The notes under the pieces: model-generated | Databases searched by the model: none | What the model saw: the letters and a program-made list of their open reading frames with translations, nothing else | What the model was told of the DNA's origin: nothing | DNA from: Cellulomonas sp. NS3 | GTDB lineage: Bacteria; Actinomycetota; Actinomycetes; Actinomycetales; Cellulomonadaceae | Length of the DNA stretch: 64,000 nt | Direction of reading: 5' to 3' | Assembly (NCBI RefSeq): GCF_024757985.1 | Contig: NZ_CP103289.1 | Location: forward strand, 4,402,001-4,466,000 | In this document: positions 45,278 to 53,850 of the stretch, in pieces | Position numbering within the stretch: position 1 is the stretch's first letter | How the letters are laid out: every line of letters begins with the position of its first letter | Translations under genes and position numbers: made by a program

Positions 45278-46771
45278 TCACCACGGGATCTGCGGCGAGC
45301 GGTACCAGCGGAGGCCCGCGCGGTCCCAGGACCGGGCGAGGTGCCGGACCCGCACGCCGAAGCCCTCCCACGACCGCCGGTCTCCTTGCGTCCACGCCAC
45401 CTCGGCGACCGCCGCGAGCCTCGGCAGGAGCAGGAAGAACAGGTCCTCGGGCGTGCGGACGGTCTCCGTCCAGATCGCGGCCTCCACCCCGACGACGCTG
45501 CTCTCCGGGACGCCCGGGACGACCGCGAGCGGGTCCCAGTCGTAGGAGTCGCGCAGCTCGACGTGGCCGGCCCACTCGAGGCCGATCGGCGTGCTCGCGT
45601 CGTACTTCAGGTCGAGGTACACCTTGCTCGCGGGCGACAGGAGCAGCAGGGCGCCCGCCTCGACCGCCGGGCGCACGAGCTCCGCACCGTCGCGCTCGTC
45701 CCACAGCTGCACGACCGTCCCGGGCGTCAGCGTCGCCTTCGCGACCTCTTGCCAGCCCACGACCGTCTTGCCCGCGCCCTCGACGATGCGTGCGGCGGTC
45801 TCGACGAGCCGCGCGTACTCGGCGCGCTCCATCGTGTGCACCTCGTCGCCGCCGACGTGGACGTACGGGCCGGGGGTCATCGCGGCGACGTCGGTGAGCA
45901 CGTCGCGCAGGAACGGCTCGGTCGTGGGAAGGTCGGCGTGCAGGCGGCTGAAGCCGACCTCGATGCCGGTGTACGGGTCGGTCGGCTCCCCGGACGGGGT
46001 GAGCTCGCCGAGCGCGTGCAGCGCCGCGTTGACGTGCCCGGGCAGGTCGATCTCGGGGACGACGGTGATGCCGCGGGCGCGCGCGTAGGCGGTGAGCTCC
46101 GCGAGGTCGTCGACCGAGTAGTAGCCGCCCGGGTCGTCGCCGACCGCGGTCTTGCTCGAGACGTCCACGAGCTGCGGGCGCGAGGGCACGTCGAGGCGCC
46201 AGCCCTGGTCGTCGGTCAGGTGCAGGTGCAGCACGTTGAGGCGCAGGCTCGCCATGACGTCGACGACCGTGCGCAGCACCTCGGGACCGAAGAAGTGCCG
46301 GGCGACGTCGACGCTCAGCCCGCGCCAGCCGAAGCGCGGGGCGTCCACGACGACGACCGCGGGGAGCCGCACGGCGCCGGGCCCGGCGTCGGGGCCCGGC
46401 GCGGCGAGCTGCTCGAGCACCGTCGCGGCGTGCAGCAGGCCGTCGACCGCGAGCGCGCTCAGCGTGACCCGGCGCTCGGTGACCTCGACCCGGTAGGCGC
46501 CGACGGCACGCTCGGGCGAGAGCCCGGCGTCCGGCAGCCCCAGCGCCGCCGCGTCGTCGACGAGCCGCAGGACGACGGTGTCCGGCTCGTCGGCGCCGTT
46601 CGCGGTCACGGGGACCGCGAAGCCGGCGAGCCGCGAGAGGCGGTGCGCGACCGTGGAGGCGACGTCGGGCAGGGCGCCGGCGACGACGCGCGTGCGGGGG
46701 CCGAGGACGTAGCCCGGGCCGCCCGTCGTCGTCGCGCTCAGCGGGGCGGGCACCAGGGGCAGGTCGGTCAT
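45278..46771 (-). CDS. Beta-N-acetylhexosaminidase, GH20
   Basis: 497 residues. An N-terminal GH20b-like domain (to about 130) and the catalytic barrel: WRGLSVDVARHFFGPEVL, LHLHLTDDQGWRLDV, VPEIDLPGHVNAAL, and YVHVGGDEVHT with the catalytic Asp-Glu pair in GGDEVH. Substrate-assisted hydrolysis of terminal GlcNAc from chitobiose and chito-oligomers. No signal peptide (begins MTDLPLVPAPLSAT), so it acts on imported oligomers in the cytoplasm. It follows nagA by 34 bp in one transcription unit. Other GH20 substrates (GalNAc, LacNAc) are possible. Confidence 0.95.
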   Translation of the reverse strand: MTDLPLVPAPLSATTTGGPGYVLGPRTRVVAGALPDVASTVAHRLSRLAGFAVPVTANGADEPDTVVLRLVDDAAALGLPDAGLSPERAVGAYRVEVTERRVTLSALAVDGLLHAATVLEQLAAPGPDAGPGAVRLPAVVVVDAPRFGWRGLSVDVARHFFGPEVLRTVVDVMASLRLNVLHLHLTDDQGWRLDVPSRPQLVDVSSKTAVGDDPGGYYSVDDLAELTAYARARGITVVPEIDLPGHVNAALHALGELTPSGEPTDPYTGIEVGFSRLHADLPTTEPFLRDVLTDVAAMTPGPYVHVGGDEVHTMERAEYARLVETAARIVEGAGKTVVGWQEVAKATLTPGTVVQLWDERDGAELVRPAVEAGALLLLSPASKVYLDLKYDASTPIGLEWAGHVELRDSYDWDPLAVVPGVPESSVVGVEAAIWTETVRTPEDLFFLLLPRLAAVAEVAWTQGDRRSWEGFGVRVRHLARSWDRAGLRWYRSPQIPW

Positions 46772-46805
46772 CCGGCGTTCTCCTCGGTCGGGGGGCGTGC
46801 TCGGC

Positions 46806-48053
46806 TCAGGGGCGCGCGGCGTCGGCGTCCGCGTCGACCCACGCGCCCGCGCGCAGCACGCGCACCGGCAGGAGGTCGTCGTCGACCACGAGCACGTCCG
46901 CGCGGCGCCCGGCCTCGAGCGCCCCGACGTCGCGCCGGCCGAGCACCGTGGCGGGCGTCGTGGCAGCGGCGTGCACCGCGTCGACCAGCGGCACCCCGGC
47001 GGCGACGGTGGCGCGCACGACGTCGACGAGGTGCGCGGTCCCGCCGGCGATCGCCCCGCCCTCGGCGAGCCGGGCGACGCTGTCCGCCACGTCGACGTGG
47101 AGCGTGCCGAGCCGGTAGGAGCCGTCGGGCATCCCCGCGGCGGACATCGCGTCGGTGACGAGCGCGATCGCACCGGGCCCGACGAGGTCGAACACCGCGG
47201 CGACGGTCGCGCCGGCGAGGTGCGTGCCGTCGGCGACGAGCTCGACGACGGCGTCCCCGCGCGCGGCGGCGGCGAGGCACGCGGCGACGGGGCCGGGGTC
47301 GCGGTGGTGCAGCGGGCGCATGCCGTTGAACAGGTGGGTGACGGTGGGCCGGCCGGAGCGGCTCGCGACGGTCGCGAGCGCGCGGACGGCCTGCGCGACG
47401 CCCTCGGTTGCGACCTCGGCCGGCGCGTCGGTGTGCCCGATCGAGGGGACGGCGCCGACCTCGGCGAGCGTCTCGACGACGCCGCCCTCCCCGAGCACGC
47501 CGGGGACCTCGGGCGCGACGGTCATCGTGAGCAGGTGCCCGCGGGCGACGCGCGCGACCTCCCGGACGAGGCGCGAGCGCCCGTCGAGCACGAGCGCGGG
47601 GTCCTGCGCGCCGCAGCGGGCGCTCGACAGGAACGGCCCCTCGAGGTGGATCCCGGCGATCTCCCCGGCGTCGGCGAGGACCGCGAGCGTCGCGGTGCGC
47701 TCGAGGAGCGTCGCCTCGGCGGCGGTCACGAGGGACGCGACGAGCGTCGTGGTGCCGTGGCGCAGGTGCTCGCGGACGGCGGTGCGCGCCTCGTCGGGCG
47801 TGGTGGCGTCGGGGAAGCTCGCGCCGCCGCCGCCGTGGCAGTGCAGGTCGACGAGCCCCGGGAGCAGCGTGCGGGGGCGCTCGTCGGCCGGGGGGACGTC
47901 GAGCCCGGCAGCGGCTGCAGACACCGGCCCGACCCACATGATGTGCTGGTCCCCGACCACCACGAGCGCGTCGTCGAGGACCTGCTCCGGGGTGACGACC
48001 CGGCCGCGGATGACGGTCGTGTGAAGCGCAGGTCTCGATGTGATCTCGGCCAC
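46806..48053 (-). CDS. nagA: N-acetylglucosamine-6-phosphate deacetylase
   Basis: 415 residues. Amidohydrolase fold: LLPGLVDLHCHGGGG (metal-binding HxH), GIHLEGPFLS (metal Glu), GHTDA, THLFNGMRPLHHRDPG and the catalytic Asp in LVTDAMSA. Converts GlcNAc-6-P to glucosamine-6-P for nagB. The GTG at 48053 is chosen because CAAGAT stands 6 nt upstream; a GTG at 48071 would add six residues. Divergent from the ROK repressor with a shared operator between them. Confidence 0.96.
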   Translation of the reverse strand: MAEITSRPALHTTVIRGRVVTPEQVLDDALVVVGDQHIMWVGPVSAAAAGLDVPPADERPRTLLPGLVDLHCHGGGGASFPDATTPDEARTAVREHLRHGTTTLVASLVTAAEATLLERTATLAVLADAGEIAGIHLEGPFLSSARCGAQDPALVLDGRSRLVREVARVARGHLLTMTVAPEVPGVLGEGGVVETLAEVGAVPSIGHTDAPAEVATEGVAQAVRALATVASRSGRPTVTHLFNGMRPLHHRDPGPVAACLAAAARGDAVVELVADGTHLAGATVAAVFDLVGPGAIALVTDAMSAAGMPDGSYRLGTLHVDVADSVARLAEGGAIAGGTAHLVDVVRATVAAGVPLVDAVHAAATTPATVLGRRDVGALEAGRRADVLVVDDDLLPVRVLRAGAWVDADADAARP

Positions 48054-48062
48054 TCGAAGATC

Positions 48063-48091
48063 TTGACACACCCTTGTTAGGAAGGTCTACT
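48063..48091 (+). promoter_or_regulatory. Promoter of the ROK repressor gene
   Basis: TTGACA (48063-48068), 17-bp spacer, TCTACT (48086-48091), then 7 nt to the GTG at 48099. A perfect -35 with a fair -10, predicting a leaderless or nearly leaderless mRNA. Confidence 0.7.
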
Positions 48092-48096
48092 AACAA
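48074..48096. promoter_or_regulatory. ROK operator dyad TTGTTAG-N9-CTAACAA
   Basis: Perfect inverted repeat, arms 48074-48080 and 48090-48096. It covers the -10 and start region of the repressor promoter and lies upstream of the divergent nagA, so one bound dimer could repress both directions. Confidence 0.75.
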
Positions 48097-48098
48097 AT

Positions 48099-49253
48099 GT
48101 GACGACGCGCACCCTCCGCCCGACGGACAAGGTCCTCCCGGAGCACGGACGCGCCCACAACCGGGCCATGCTGCTGCAGCACCTCTTCCACGAGGGCCCC
48201 GGTTCGCGGGCCGACCTGGCCCGGGCGACCGGCCTCACGCGCGTCACCGTCTCCGACCTCATCGCCTCGCTCATGGCGGAGAACCTCGTCGAGGAGCTCG
48301 GGCTGAGCCCCGAGGCCAAGGTCGGCAAGCCCGCGATCCTCGTGGGGCTGCGCACCGAGGCCTTCCAGATCGTCGCGCTCGACCTCACCGACGACGAGCA
48401 CATGCACGGCGCCGTCCTCGACCTGTCCGGGACGCTCGTCGAGCGCCGCTCCGCCCCGGTCGACGGGCGCACCGGACCCGCCGCGGTCGACGCGCTGCTC
48501 GCCTTCGCCCGCGAGCTCGCCGCGACCGCGACCTGCCCCGTGCTCGGCGTCGGCGTCGGCTCCCCCGGCGTCGTCGACGACGAGGGCGTCGTGCTCCAGG
48601 CGCCCAACCGCGAGTGGTTCGACGTGCCGCTCGCCGCGACGCTCAGCGCCGGGCTCGGCCTGCCCGTGCACGTCGCGAACGACGCCAACGCCGCGGTGCT
48701 CGGCGAGTTCACGTACGGCGGCGCGTCGGGCGAGGGCCTGCTCGTCCTCACCGTCGGCCAGGGCGTCGGCGCGGGCATCGTGCTCGACGGCGCGCTCGTC
48801 CAGGGCCACCGGCACGCCGCCGGCGAGCTCGGCCACGTCACCGTCGTCGACGACCGCGACGACCACGACACCGCGCCCCTCGGCCGCGCCGCGCACTGCG
48901 CGTGCGGACGCCGGGGCTGCCTCGAGACCGTGCTGTCGGTGCCGGCCCTGCGCCGCCGCGTCGCGGACCTCGACCCCGAAGCCACCGACGCCGCCCTGGC
49001 GTCGGTCGGCCGGCGCCTGGGCATCGCCCTCGCACCGGTCGTGAGTGCGCTGAACCTCTCCGAGGTGGTTCTCAGCGGCCCCCCCGAGCTCCTGGACGGC
49101 CCTCTGCGCGACTGCGCGCTGGCGACCCTGCAGGAGCGCACCATCCCGGTCATCAGCAGCGACCTCCAGCTGCGGATGACCCCGCTAGGCGAGGACGGCA
49201 CCCTCCTCGGGGCCGCCGTCCTCGTGCTGTCGGGACAGCTCGGGTTCAGCTGA
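48099..49253 (+). CDS. ROK-family transcriptional repressor (NagC-like)
   Basis: 384 residues. Winged helix-turn-helix (about 15-75: NRAMLLQHLFHEGPGSRADLA, ATGLTRVTVSDLIASLM), then a ROK fold. The phosphate-binding DxGGT loop of ROK kinases is replaced by LDLTDDEHMHG, so kinase activity is not expected. GVGVGSPGVVDDEG and the zinc motif CACGRRGCLE are retained, and GHRHAAGELGH gives the sugar-binding Glu and His. It probably senses GlcNAc or GlcNAc-6-P and controls nagA and the ABC operon downstream. Confidence 0.93.
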   Translation: MTTRTLRPTDKVLPEHGRAHNRAMLLQHLFHEGPGSRADLARATGLTRVTVSDLIASLMAENLVEELGLSPEAKVGKPAILVGLRTEAFQIVALDLTDDEHMHGAVLDLSGTLVERRSAPVDGRTGPAAVDALLAFARELAATATCPVLGVGVGSPGVVDDEGVVLQAPNREWFDVPLAATLSAGLGLPVHVANDANAAVLGEFTYGGASGEGLLVLTVGQGVGAGIVLDGALVQGHRHAAGELGHVTVVDDRDDHDTAPLGRAAHCACGRRGCLETVLSVPALRRRVADLDPEATDAALASVGRRLGIALAPVVSALNLSEVVLSGPPELLDGPLRDCALATLQERTIPVISSDLQLRMTPLGEDGTLLGAAVLVLSGQLGFS

Positions 49254-49314
49254 CGAACCCGAGCTGCCCGCCCTGCAGTCGAGAGCTACCGACCAGCGAG
49301 AGCAACCGGCAAGA

Positions 49315-49343
49315 CGGTGCGGCCACGCCAATGACCCGCACCG
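49315..49343 (+). promoter_or_regulatory. Inverted repeat upstream of the GlcNAc ABC operon
   Basis: CGGTGCGG (49315-49322) and CCGCACCG (49336-49343) form a perfect 8-bp dyad with a 13-bp spacer, 31 bp before the lipoprotein start. It might be an mRNA stem or a regulator site; no TTGTTAG-type sequence is seen here. Confidence 0.35.
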
Positions 49344-49374
49344 CCGTGACACGACATGGGAAGGAACCCCCACC

Positions 49375-50715
49375 GTGAGGATTCTACGTAGTGCAGCGTT
49401 CGCGACCGTGGGACTGCTCGCGCTCGCCGCGTGCAGCTCCGGCGCCGGCGACGACGCCGAGACCGACGCCAGCCCCGACGGCGGCACCGAGATCCGCCTG
49501 TGGCTCAACGGGACGGACACGTCCGACGAGCTGCGCGAGTACCTGATCACGACGTTCGCCGAGGAGAACCCCGGCTCGACGCTCGTGATCGAGGAGCAGG
49601 ACTGGAACGGGCTCGTCCCCCGCCTCCAGACGGCCCTGACCTCGGCCGACCAGACCCCCGACGTCGTCGAGATCGGCAACACCCAGACGCCGACGTTCGC
49701 CTACGCGGGTGCGTTCAGCGACGTGAGCGACCTCTACGAGGAGGTCGGCGGCGAGAAGCTGCTCCAGGGCTTCGTCGACGCGGGCAAGGTCGACGACACC
49801 GTCTACGCGCTCCCCTACTACTCGGGCGCCCGCGCGGTGTTCTACCGCAAGGACCTGTTCGCGGCGGCCGGGGTGTCCGTGCCCACGACGCTCGCCGAGT
49901 TCAACGACGCCGCGGTCAAGCTCCAGGCCGCCAACCCGGCCGGGACGCCGAACTTCTCGGGCTTCTGGTTCCCCGGGCAGGACTGGTACAACGGCACCGC
50001 CTGGATCTACACGCACGGTGGCGAGCTCGCGGTCAAGGACGGCGACGAGTGGGCCGGCGCGCTGTCGAGCCCCGAGTCGCAGGAGGCCCTCGCCGAGGTC
50101 CAGACGCTGTTCCAGACGGGGACGAGCGCGCCCAAGGACGCCGACTCCAACGAGCCGTGGGTCCCGTTCAACAACGGCGAGGCCGCGATGTTCTCGGCGC
50201 CGACGTGGGCGCGTTGGAGCATCGACCTGCCCGAGTGCAACAAGGCCGTCGACCCCGAGGACGAGTCCGAGGAGGCCAAGGCGCTGCGCACCGAGCAGCA
50301 GAAGTGCAACGAGGAGAAGACCGGCGTCTTCGCGCTCCCCGGCACCGAGGCGGGCACGCCCGCGACGGTCTTCGCCGGTGGCTCGAACCTCGCGATCCCC
50401 GCGAAGTCCGAGAACCAGGAGCTCGCGCAGAGCCTGCTGAAGATCATCTTCAGCGAGGAGTTCCAGGTCATGCTCGGCGCCAACGGGCTCATCCCGGGCA
50501 ACTCGGAGTACGCCTCGTCGCTCGGTGACGACGTGTACGCCTCGGCCGCGCTCGACGCCGCACTGGGCGCCAAGCTCACCCCGGCCGCCGAGAAGTGGGC
50601 CGACGTCGAGGGCGCGCGGATCCTGGAGGACTTCTTCCAGCAGGTCGCGAGCGGTGCGGACCTCAAGACCGCCGCCGCCGAGGCCGACCAGCTCCTGGCC
50701 GACACGCTCAACTGA
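49375..50715 (+). CDS. Amino-sugar ABC transporter substrate-binding lipoprotein
   Basis: 446 residues. Signal peptide with lipobox LALAAC, so lipid-anchored. The mature protein is a carbohydrate-binding protein close to the NgcE/DasA kind: LWLNGTDTSDELREYLITTF, LPYYSGARAVFYRKDLF, and FAGGSNLAIPAKSENQELAQ. GTG start with GGAAGG 13 nt upstream. Heads an operon with two permeases, a ROK kinase and nagB, so GlcNAc or chitobiose is the expected ligand. Confidence 0.92.
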   Translation: MRILRSAAFATVGLLALAACSSGAGDDAETDASPDGGTEIRLWLNGTDTSDELREYLITTFAEENPGSTLVIEEQDWNGLVPRLQTALTSADQTPDVVEIGNTQTPTFAYAGAFSDVSDLYEEVGGEKLLQGFVDAGKVDDTVYALPYYSGARAVFYRKDLFAAAGVSVPTTLAEFNDAAVKLQAANPAGTPNFSGFWFPGQDWYNGTAWIYTHGGELAVKDGDEWAGALSSPESQEALAEVQTLFQTGTSAPKDADSNEPWVPFNNGEAAMFSAPTWARWSIDLPECNKAVDPEDESEEAKALRTEQQKCNEEKTGVFALPGTEAGTPATVFAGGSNLAIPAKSENQELAQSLLKIIFSEEFQVMLGANGLIPGNSEYASSLGDDVYASAALDAALGAKLTPAAEKWADVEGARILEDFFQQVASGADLKTAAAEADQLLADTLN

Positions 50716-50728
50716 CCCGGCGAGGACT

Positions 50729-50778
50729 CCCCGGGGGCGCTGCGCGACACGTGCGACACGTGCGCCGGTGCCCCCGGG
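50729..50778 (+). terminator. Intra-operon hairpin after the binding-protein gene
   Basis: CCCGGGGGC (50730-50738) pairs with GCCCCCGGG (50770-50778); GCGC blocks inside can add pairs. Between binding protein and permease, mirroring the hairpin at 17340-17381. Confidence 0.6.
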
Positions 50779-50804
50779 CCCCCGCCCGACCCCCTGGAGC
50801 ACCC

Positions 50805-51845
50805 ATGTCCGGCCCCCGTCTCGGCCGAGCGGTCGCCCCCGCCGCACCTCCCCCGCCCGGCGTCGTGCCGGCCCCGGGCCTCACACCCCCCGACCTGCCG
50901 CCCGCCGGCCTGCCGCCCGCGGCCGCCGGCACCCGGCCCCCCGTCGTCCCCCGCCGGCGCCCGCTGCGCACCCGGCTCGGCGCCTACCTGCTGCTGGTCC
51001 CCGCGACCGCCGCGGTCGCCGTGGGCCTCGGCTACCCGCTCGTCCGCCAGCTCGTCCTGTCCTTCCAGGAGTACGGCCTGGCCCAGCAGTTCGGCCGGCC
51101 CGCGGAGTGGGTGGGCCTCGCGAACTACCGGACGCTGCTGTCCGACCCCTACGTGTGGGGCGTCATCGGCCGCTCGATCGCGTTCTGCCTCGTCAACGCC
51201 GCGCTCACGATGGTGATCGGCATGGCGCTCGCGGTGCTCATGGCCAAGGTCGGCCGCGCCGCCCGCATGACGCTGCAGGTCGGGATGCTGCTCGCGTGGG
51301 GCACCCCGGTGCTCGCCACGATGACCGTGTGGCAGTGGCTGTTCGACTCGCAGTACGGGGTCATCAACTGGCTGCTGGCCGAGCCGCTCGGGCTCGACGG
51401 CTGGCGCTACCACTCGTGGCTGATCGAGCCGCTGTCCTTCTACGCCGTCGCGACGGTCATCGTCGTGTGGATGAGCGTGCCGTTCGTCGTCTTCACGGTG
51501 TACGCGGGCCTGCTCCAGGTCCCGACCGAGACGATGGAGGCGGCGCAGCTCGACGGCGCGAACGGCTGGGACCGGTTCCGGCTCATCACCATCCCCATGG
51601 TCAAGCCCGTGCTCTTCGTCGTCGCGCTGCTCCAGGTGATCTGGGACCTGCGCGTGTTCACGCAGGTGTACGTGCTGCAGCGCGCCGGGGCACCCACGCG
51701 CGACACCCACCTGCTGGGCACCTACATCTACTCGCTCTCCAAGGAGTTCTCGATGGCCGGAGCGATGGCCACGATCATGCTGGTCCTGACCCTCGCCCTG
51801 ACCTGGTTCTACATCCGCCGGATGCTGCGCGAGGAGGAGCTGTGA
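50805..51845 (+). CDS. Sugar ABC transporter permease (MalF-like)
   Basis: 346 residues. A Pro/Ala-rich cytoplasmic N-terminus (1-55) precedes six membrane helices. EAA loop: METMEAAQLDGANGWDRFRL followed by ITIPMVKPV. The start ATG at 50805 has GGAG 8 nt upstream. Partner of the next permease. Confidence 0.93.
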   Translation: MSGPRLGRAVAPAAPPPPGVVPAPGLTPPDLPPAGLPPAAAGTRPPVVPRRRPLRTRLGAYLLLVPATAAVAVGLGYPLVRQLVLSFQEYGLAQQFGRPAEWVGLANYRTLLSDPYVWGVIGRSIAFCLVNAALTMVIGMALAVLMAKVGRAARMTLQVGMLLAWGTPVLATMTVWQWLFDSQYGVINWLLAEPLGLDGWRYHSWLIEPLSFYAVATVIVVWMSVPFVVFTVYAGLLQVPTETMEAAQLDGANGWDRFRLITIPMVKPVLFVVALLQVIWDLRVFTQVYVLQRAGAPTRDTHLLGTYIYSLSKEFSMAGAMATIMLVLTLALTWFYIRRMLREEEL

Positions 51846-52672
51846 GGGCCACCGTCGGGCGCTGGTCGCTCGGGACGGTCGCCGTCCTCGTCGCGGTCGT
51901 CTGGGTCTTCCCGATCTACTGGATGATCTCGAGCTCGTTCCTGCCGTCGAACCGGCTGCAGACGCCGACGCCGACGTTCTTCCCGACCGACGGCACGATC
52001 GCGAACTTCCGAGCGGTCTTCCGCGACTCGACGTTCTTCGAGTCGTTCCGCACGTCGCTCGCCGTGACCGCCGTGACGCTCGTCGCCGCGATCCTGTTCG
52101 CGTTCGTCGCGGCGCTCGCCGTGTCCCGGTTCCGGTTCCGCGGGCGCAAGTCGTTCATCGTCGCGATCCTGGTCGTGCAGATGATTCCCGCCGAGGGGCT
52201 CTTCATCTCGCAGTACCAGATGCTCGACGGCTGGGGCCTGGTCAACGCCGTGCTCGGCCTGACGATCGTGTACGTCGCGGCGATCCTGCCGTTCACGATC
52301 TGGATGCTGCGCGGCTTCGTGACCGGCGTGCCCATCGAGCTCGAGGAGGCCGGCATGGTCGACGGGCTCTCGCGCACCGGCGCGTTCTTCAAGATCACCT
52401 TCCCGCTGCTGGCCCCCGGGCTCGTCGCGTCGGGCGTCTACGGGTTCCTGCAGGCGTGGAACGAGTACACGCTGGCGCTGGTCGTCATGACCGAGCCGTC
52501 GCGTCGCACGCTGCCGCTGTGGCTGCAGGGGCTCGTCGAGGCGAACCGCGCGACCGACTGGGGCGTCGTCATGGCGGGCTCCACGCTCATCGCGGTGCCG
52601 GTGATCCTGTTCTTCCTGTTCGTGCAGAACAAGATGACGAGCGGGCTCGTCGCGGGGGCGGTGAAGGGGTGA
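51842..52672 (+). CDS. Sugar ABC transporter permease (MalG-like)
   Basis: 276 residues, six membrane helices. EAA loop: LEEAGMVDGLSRTGAFFKIT followed by FPLLAPGL; C-terminus VAGAVKG. GTG start overlaps the upstream stop as GTGA, so translation is coupled. Forms the channel with the preceding permease; the ATPase is not encoded here. Confidence 0.94.
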   Translation: MRATVGRWSLGTVAVLVAVVWVFPIYWMISSSFLPSNRLQTPTPTFFPTDGTIANFRAVFRDSTFFESFRTSLAVTAVTLVAAILFAFVAALAVSRFRFRGRKSFIVAILVVQMIPAEGLFISQYQMLDGWGLVNAVLGLTIVYVAAILPFTIWMLRGFVTGVPIELEEAGMVDGLSRTGAFFKITFPLLAPGLVASGVYGFLQAWNEYTLALVVMTEPSRRTLPLWLQGLVEANRATDWGVVMAGSTLIAVPVILFFLFVQNKMTSGLVAGAVKG

Positions 52673-53850
52673 GTCCAGCGACGGACGGGGGCGTCACTGT
52701 GCAGGTCGAGGGGCAGGTGGGCGAGCAGGTCGACGGGCTGGTCGGAGAGCAGGGGGACGTGGGCGCGCAGGTGGACGGCGGGGCCGGTGCGGCCTCGGGG
52801 CTGGCGGGCACGTCGCTGGACGGGCGCACCGCGGGCGCCGCCCCCGGTGGTCACGCTCCCGCGCCCGACGGCGGCCCGCGCGGCGGCTGGTCCGTCGGGC
52901 TCGACATCGGCGGGACGAAGGTGCTCGGGGTGCTGCTCGCGAGCACGCCCGGCGCGGCCCCGGTCGTGCACGGGAGCGTGCGCGTGCCGACGCAGCGCGG
53001 GCACGACGGCGTCGTGGCGTCGGCCGCCGAGGCCGTCAAGGCGCTGTGCGCCCAGGCGGGGCTCACCGTCGACGACCTCACCGGTGTCGGTGCGGGCGTC
53101 CCCGGCGTCGTCGAGCCGCTCACGGGCGCCGTCTCGCACGCCGTGAACCTCGGCATCGACGGCACGGACGTCCCCCTCGGGGAGCTCCTGCGCGAGCGGC
53201 TCGGCGGCGTGCCGGTCGGCGTCGAGAACGACCTCAACGCGGCCGCGCTCGGTGCCGCCGAGCTCTTGGGCCTCGGCGGGGACCTCGCGTACCTCGCGCT
53301 CGGCACGGGCGTCGCCGCGGGGCTGCTGCTCGACGGGCGGCTGCGGCGCGGGCACCTCGGCGCGGCCGGCGAGATCGGGCACGTGCCCTACGTCGTCGAG
53401 GGCCCGCCATGCCCGTGCGGCCAGCGCGGGTGCCTCGAGCTGTACGCGTCGGGCTCCGCGATCGACGCCGCCTGGCCGAGCCGCACCGGGCGACCGGCGC
53501 CCGCCGAGGTCTTCGAGGCCGCGGCCGCCGGCGACCGGGAGGCGCTCGCCGTCCAGGGGCGGTTCGTCGACGCGGTCGCCGCCGCGGTGCGCATGCTCGT
53601 GCTCACGTGCGACGTCGAGCACGTGGTGCTCGGCGGCGGCGTCGCCGAGGTCGGCGCCCCGCTGCTCGAGGAGGTCGCCGCCGCCGTGCGCCGCCAGGCC
53701 GAGGGCTCCGCGTTCCTGCGCAGCCTGCACGTCGCCGAGCGGCTCAGCCTCGTCCCGCGCGAGCTCCAGGTGGCGGCGGTCGGTGCGGCGCTCGCCGCAC
53801 GGCGCAGCCCCGTGTCCCCCGTCACCCCCGAGAGCCAGGCGGTCCGCTGA
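52669..53850 (+). CDS. ROK-family sugar kinase (probable N-acetylglucosamine kinase)
   Basis: 393 residues. GTG start overlaps the permease stop as GTGA. Unlike the upstream ROK regulator it has no helix-turn-helix and keeps the ATP-binding loop GLDIGGTKVLG, with VGAGVPGVVEP, ENDLNAAALGAAEL (catalytic Asp), and zinc motif CPCGQRGCLE. About 70 low-complexity residues rich in Gly, Val and Gln precede the fold; a later start is possible. Position between the importer and nagB suggests it makes GlcNAc-6-P. Confidence 0.9.
   Translation: MSPATDGGVTVQVEGQVGEQVDGLVGEQGDVGAQVDGGAGAASGLAGTSLDGRTAGAAPGGHAPAPDGGPRGGWSVGLDIGGTKVLGVLLASTPGAAPVVHGSVRVPTQRGHDGVVASAAEAVKALCAQAGLTVDDLTGVGAGVPGVVEPLTGAVSHAVNLGIDGTDVPLGELLRERLGGVPVGVENDLNAAALGAAELLGLGGDLAYLALGTGVAAGLLLDGRLRRGHLGAAGEIGHVPYVVEGPPCPCGQRGCLELYASGSAIDAAWPSRTGRPAPAEVFEAAAAGDREALAVQGRFVDAVAAAVRMLVLTCDVEHVVLGGGVAEVGAPLLEEVAAAVRRQAEGSAFLRSLHVAERLSLVPRELQVAAVGAALAARRSPVSPVTPESQAVR

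Noticed and set aside
48099-49253. ROK protein as a glucokinase
   Set aside because: It has an N-terminal helix-turn-helix and lacks the DxGGT phosphate-binding loop, so a repressor fits better.
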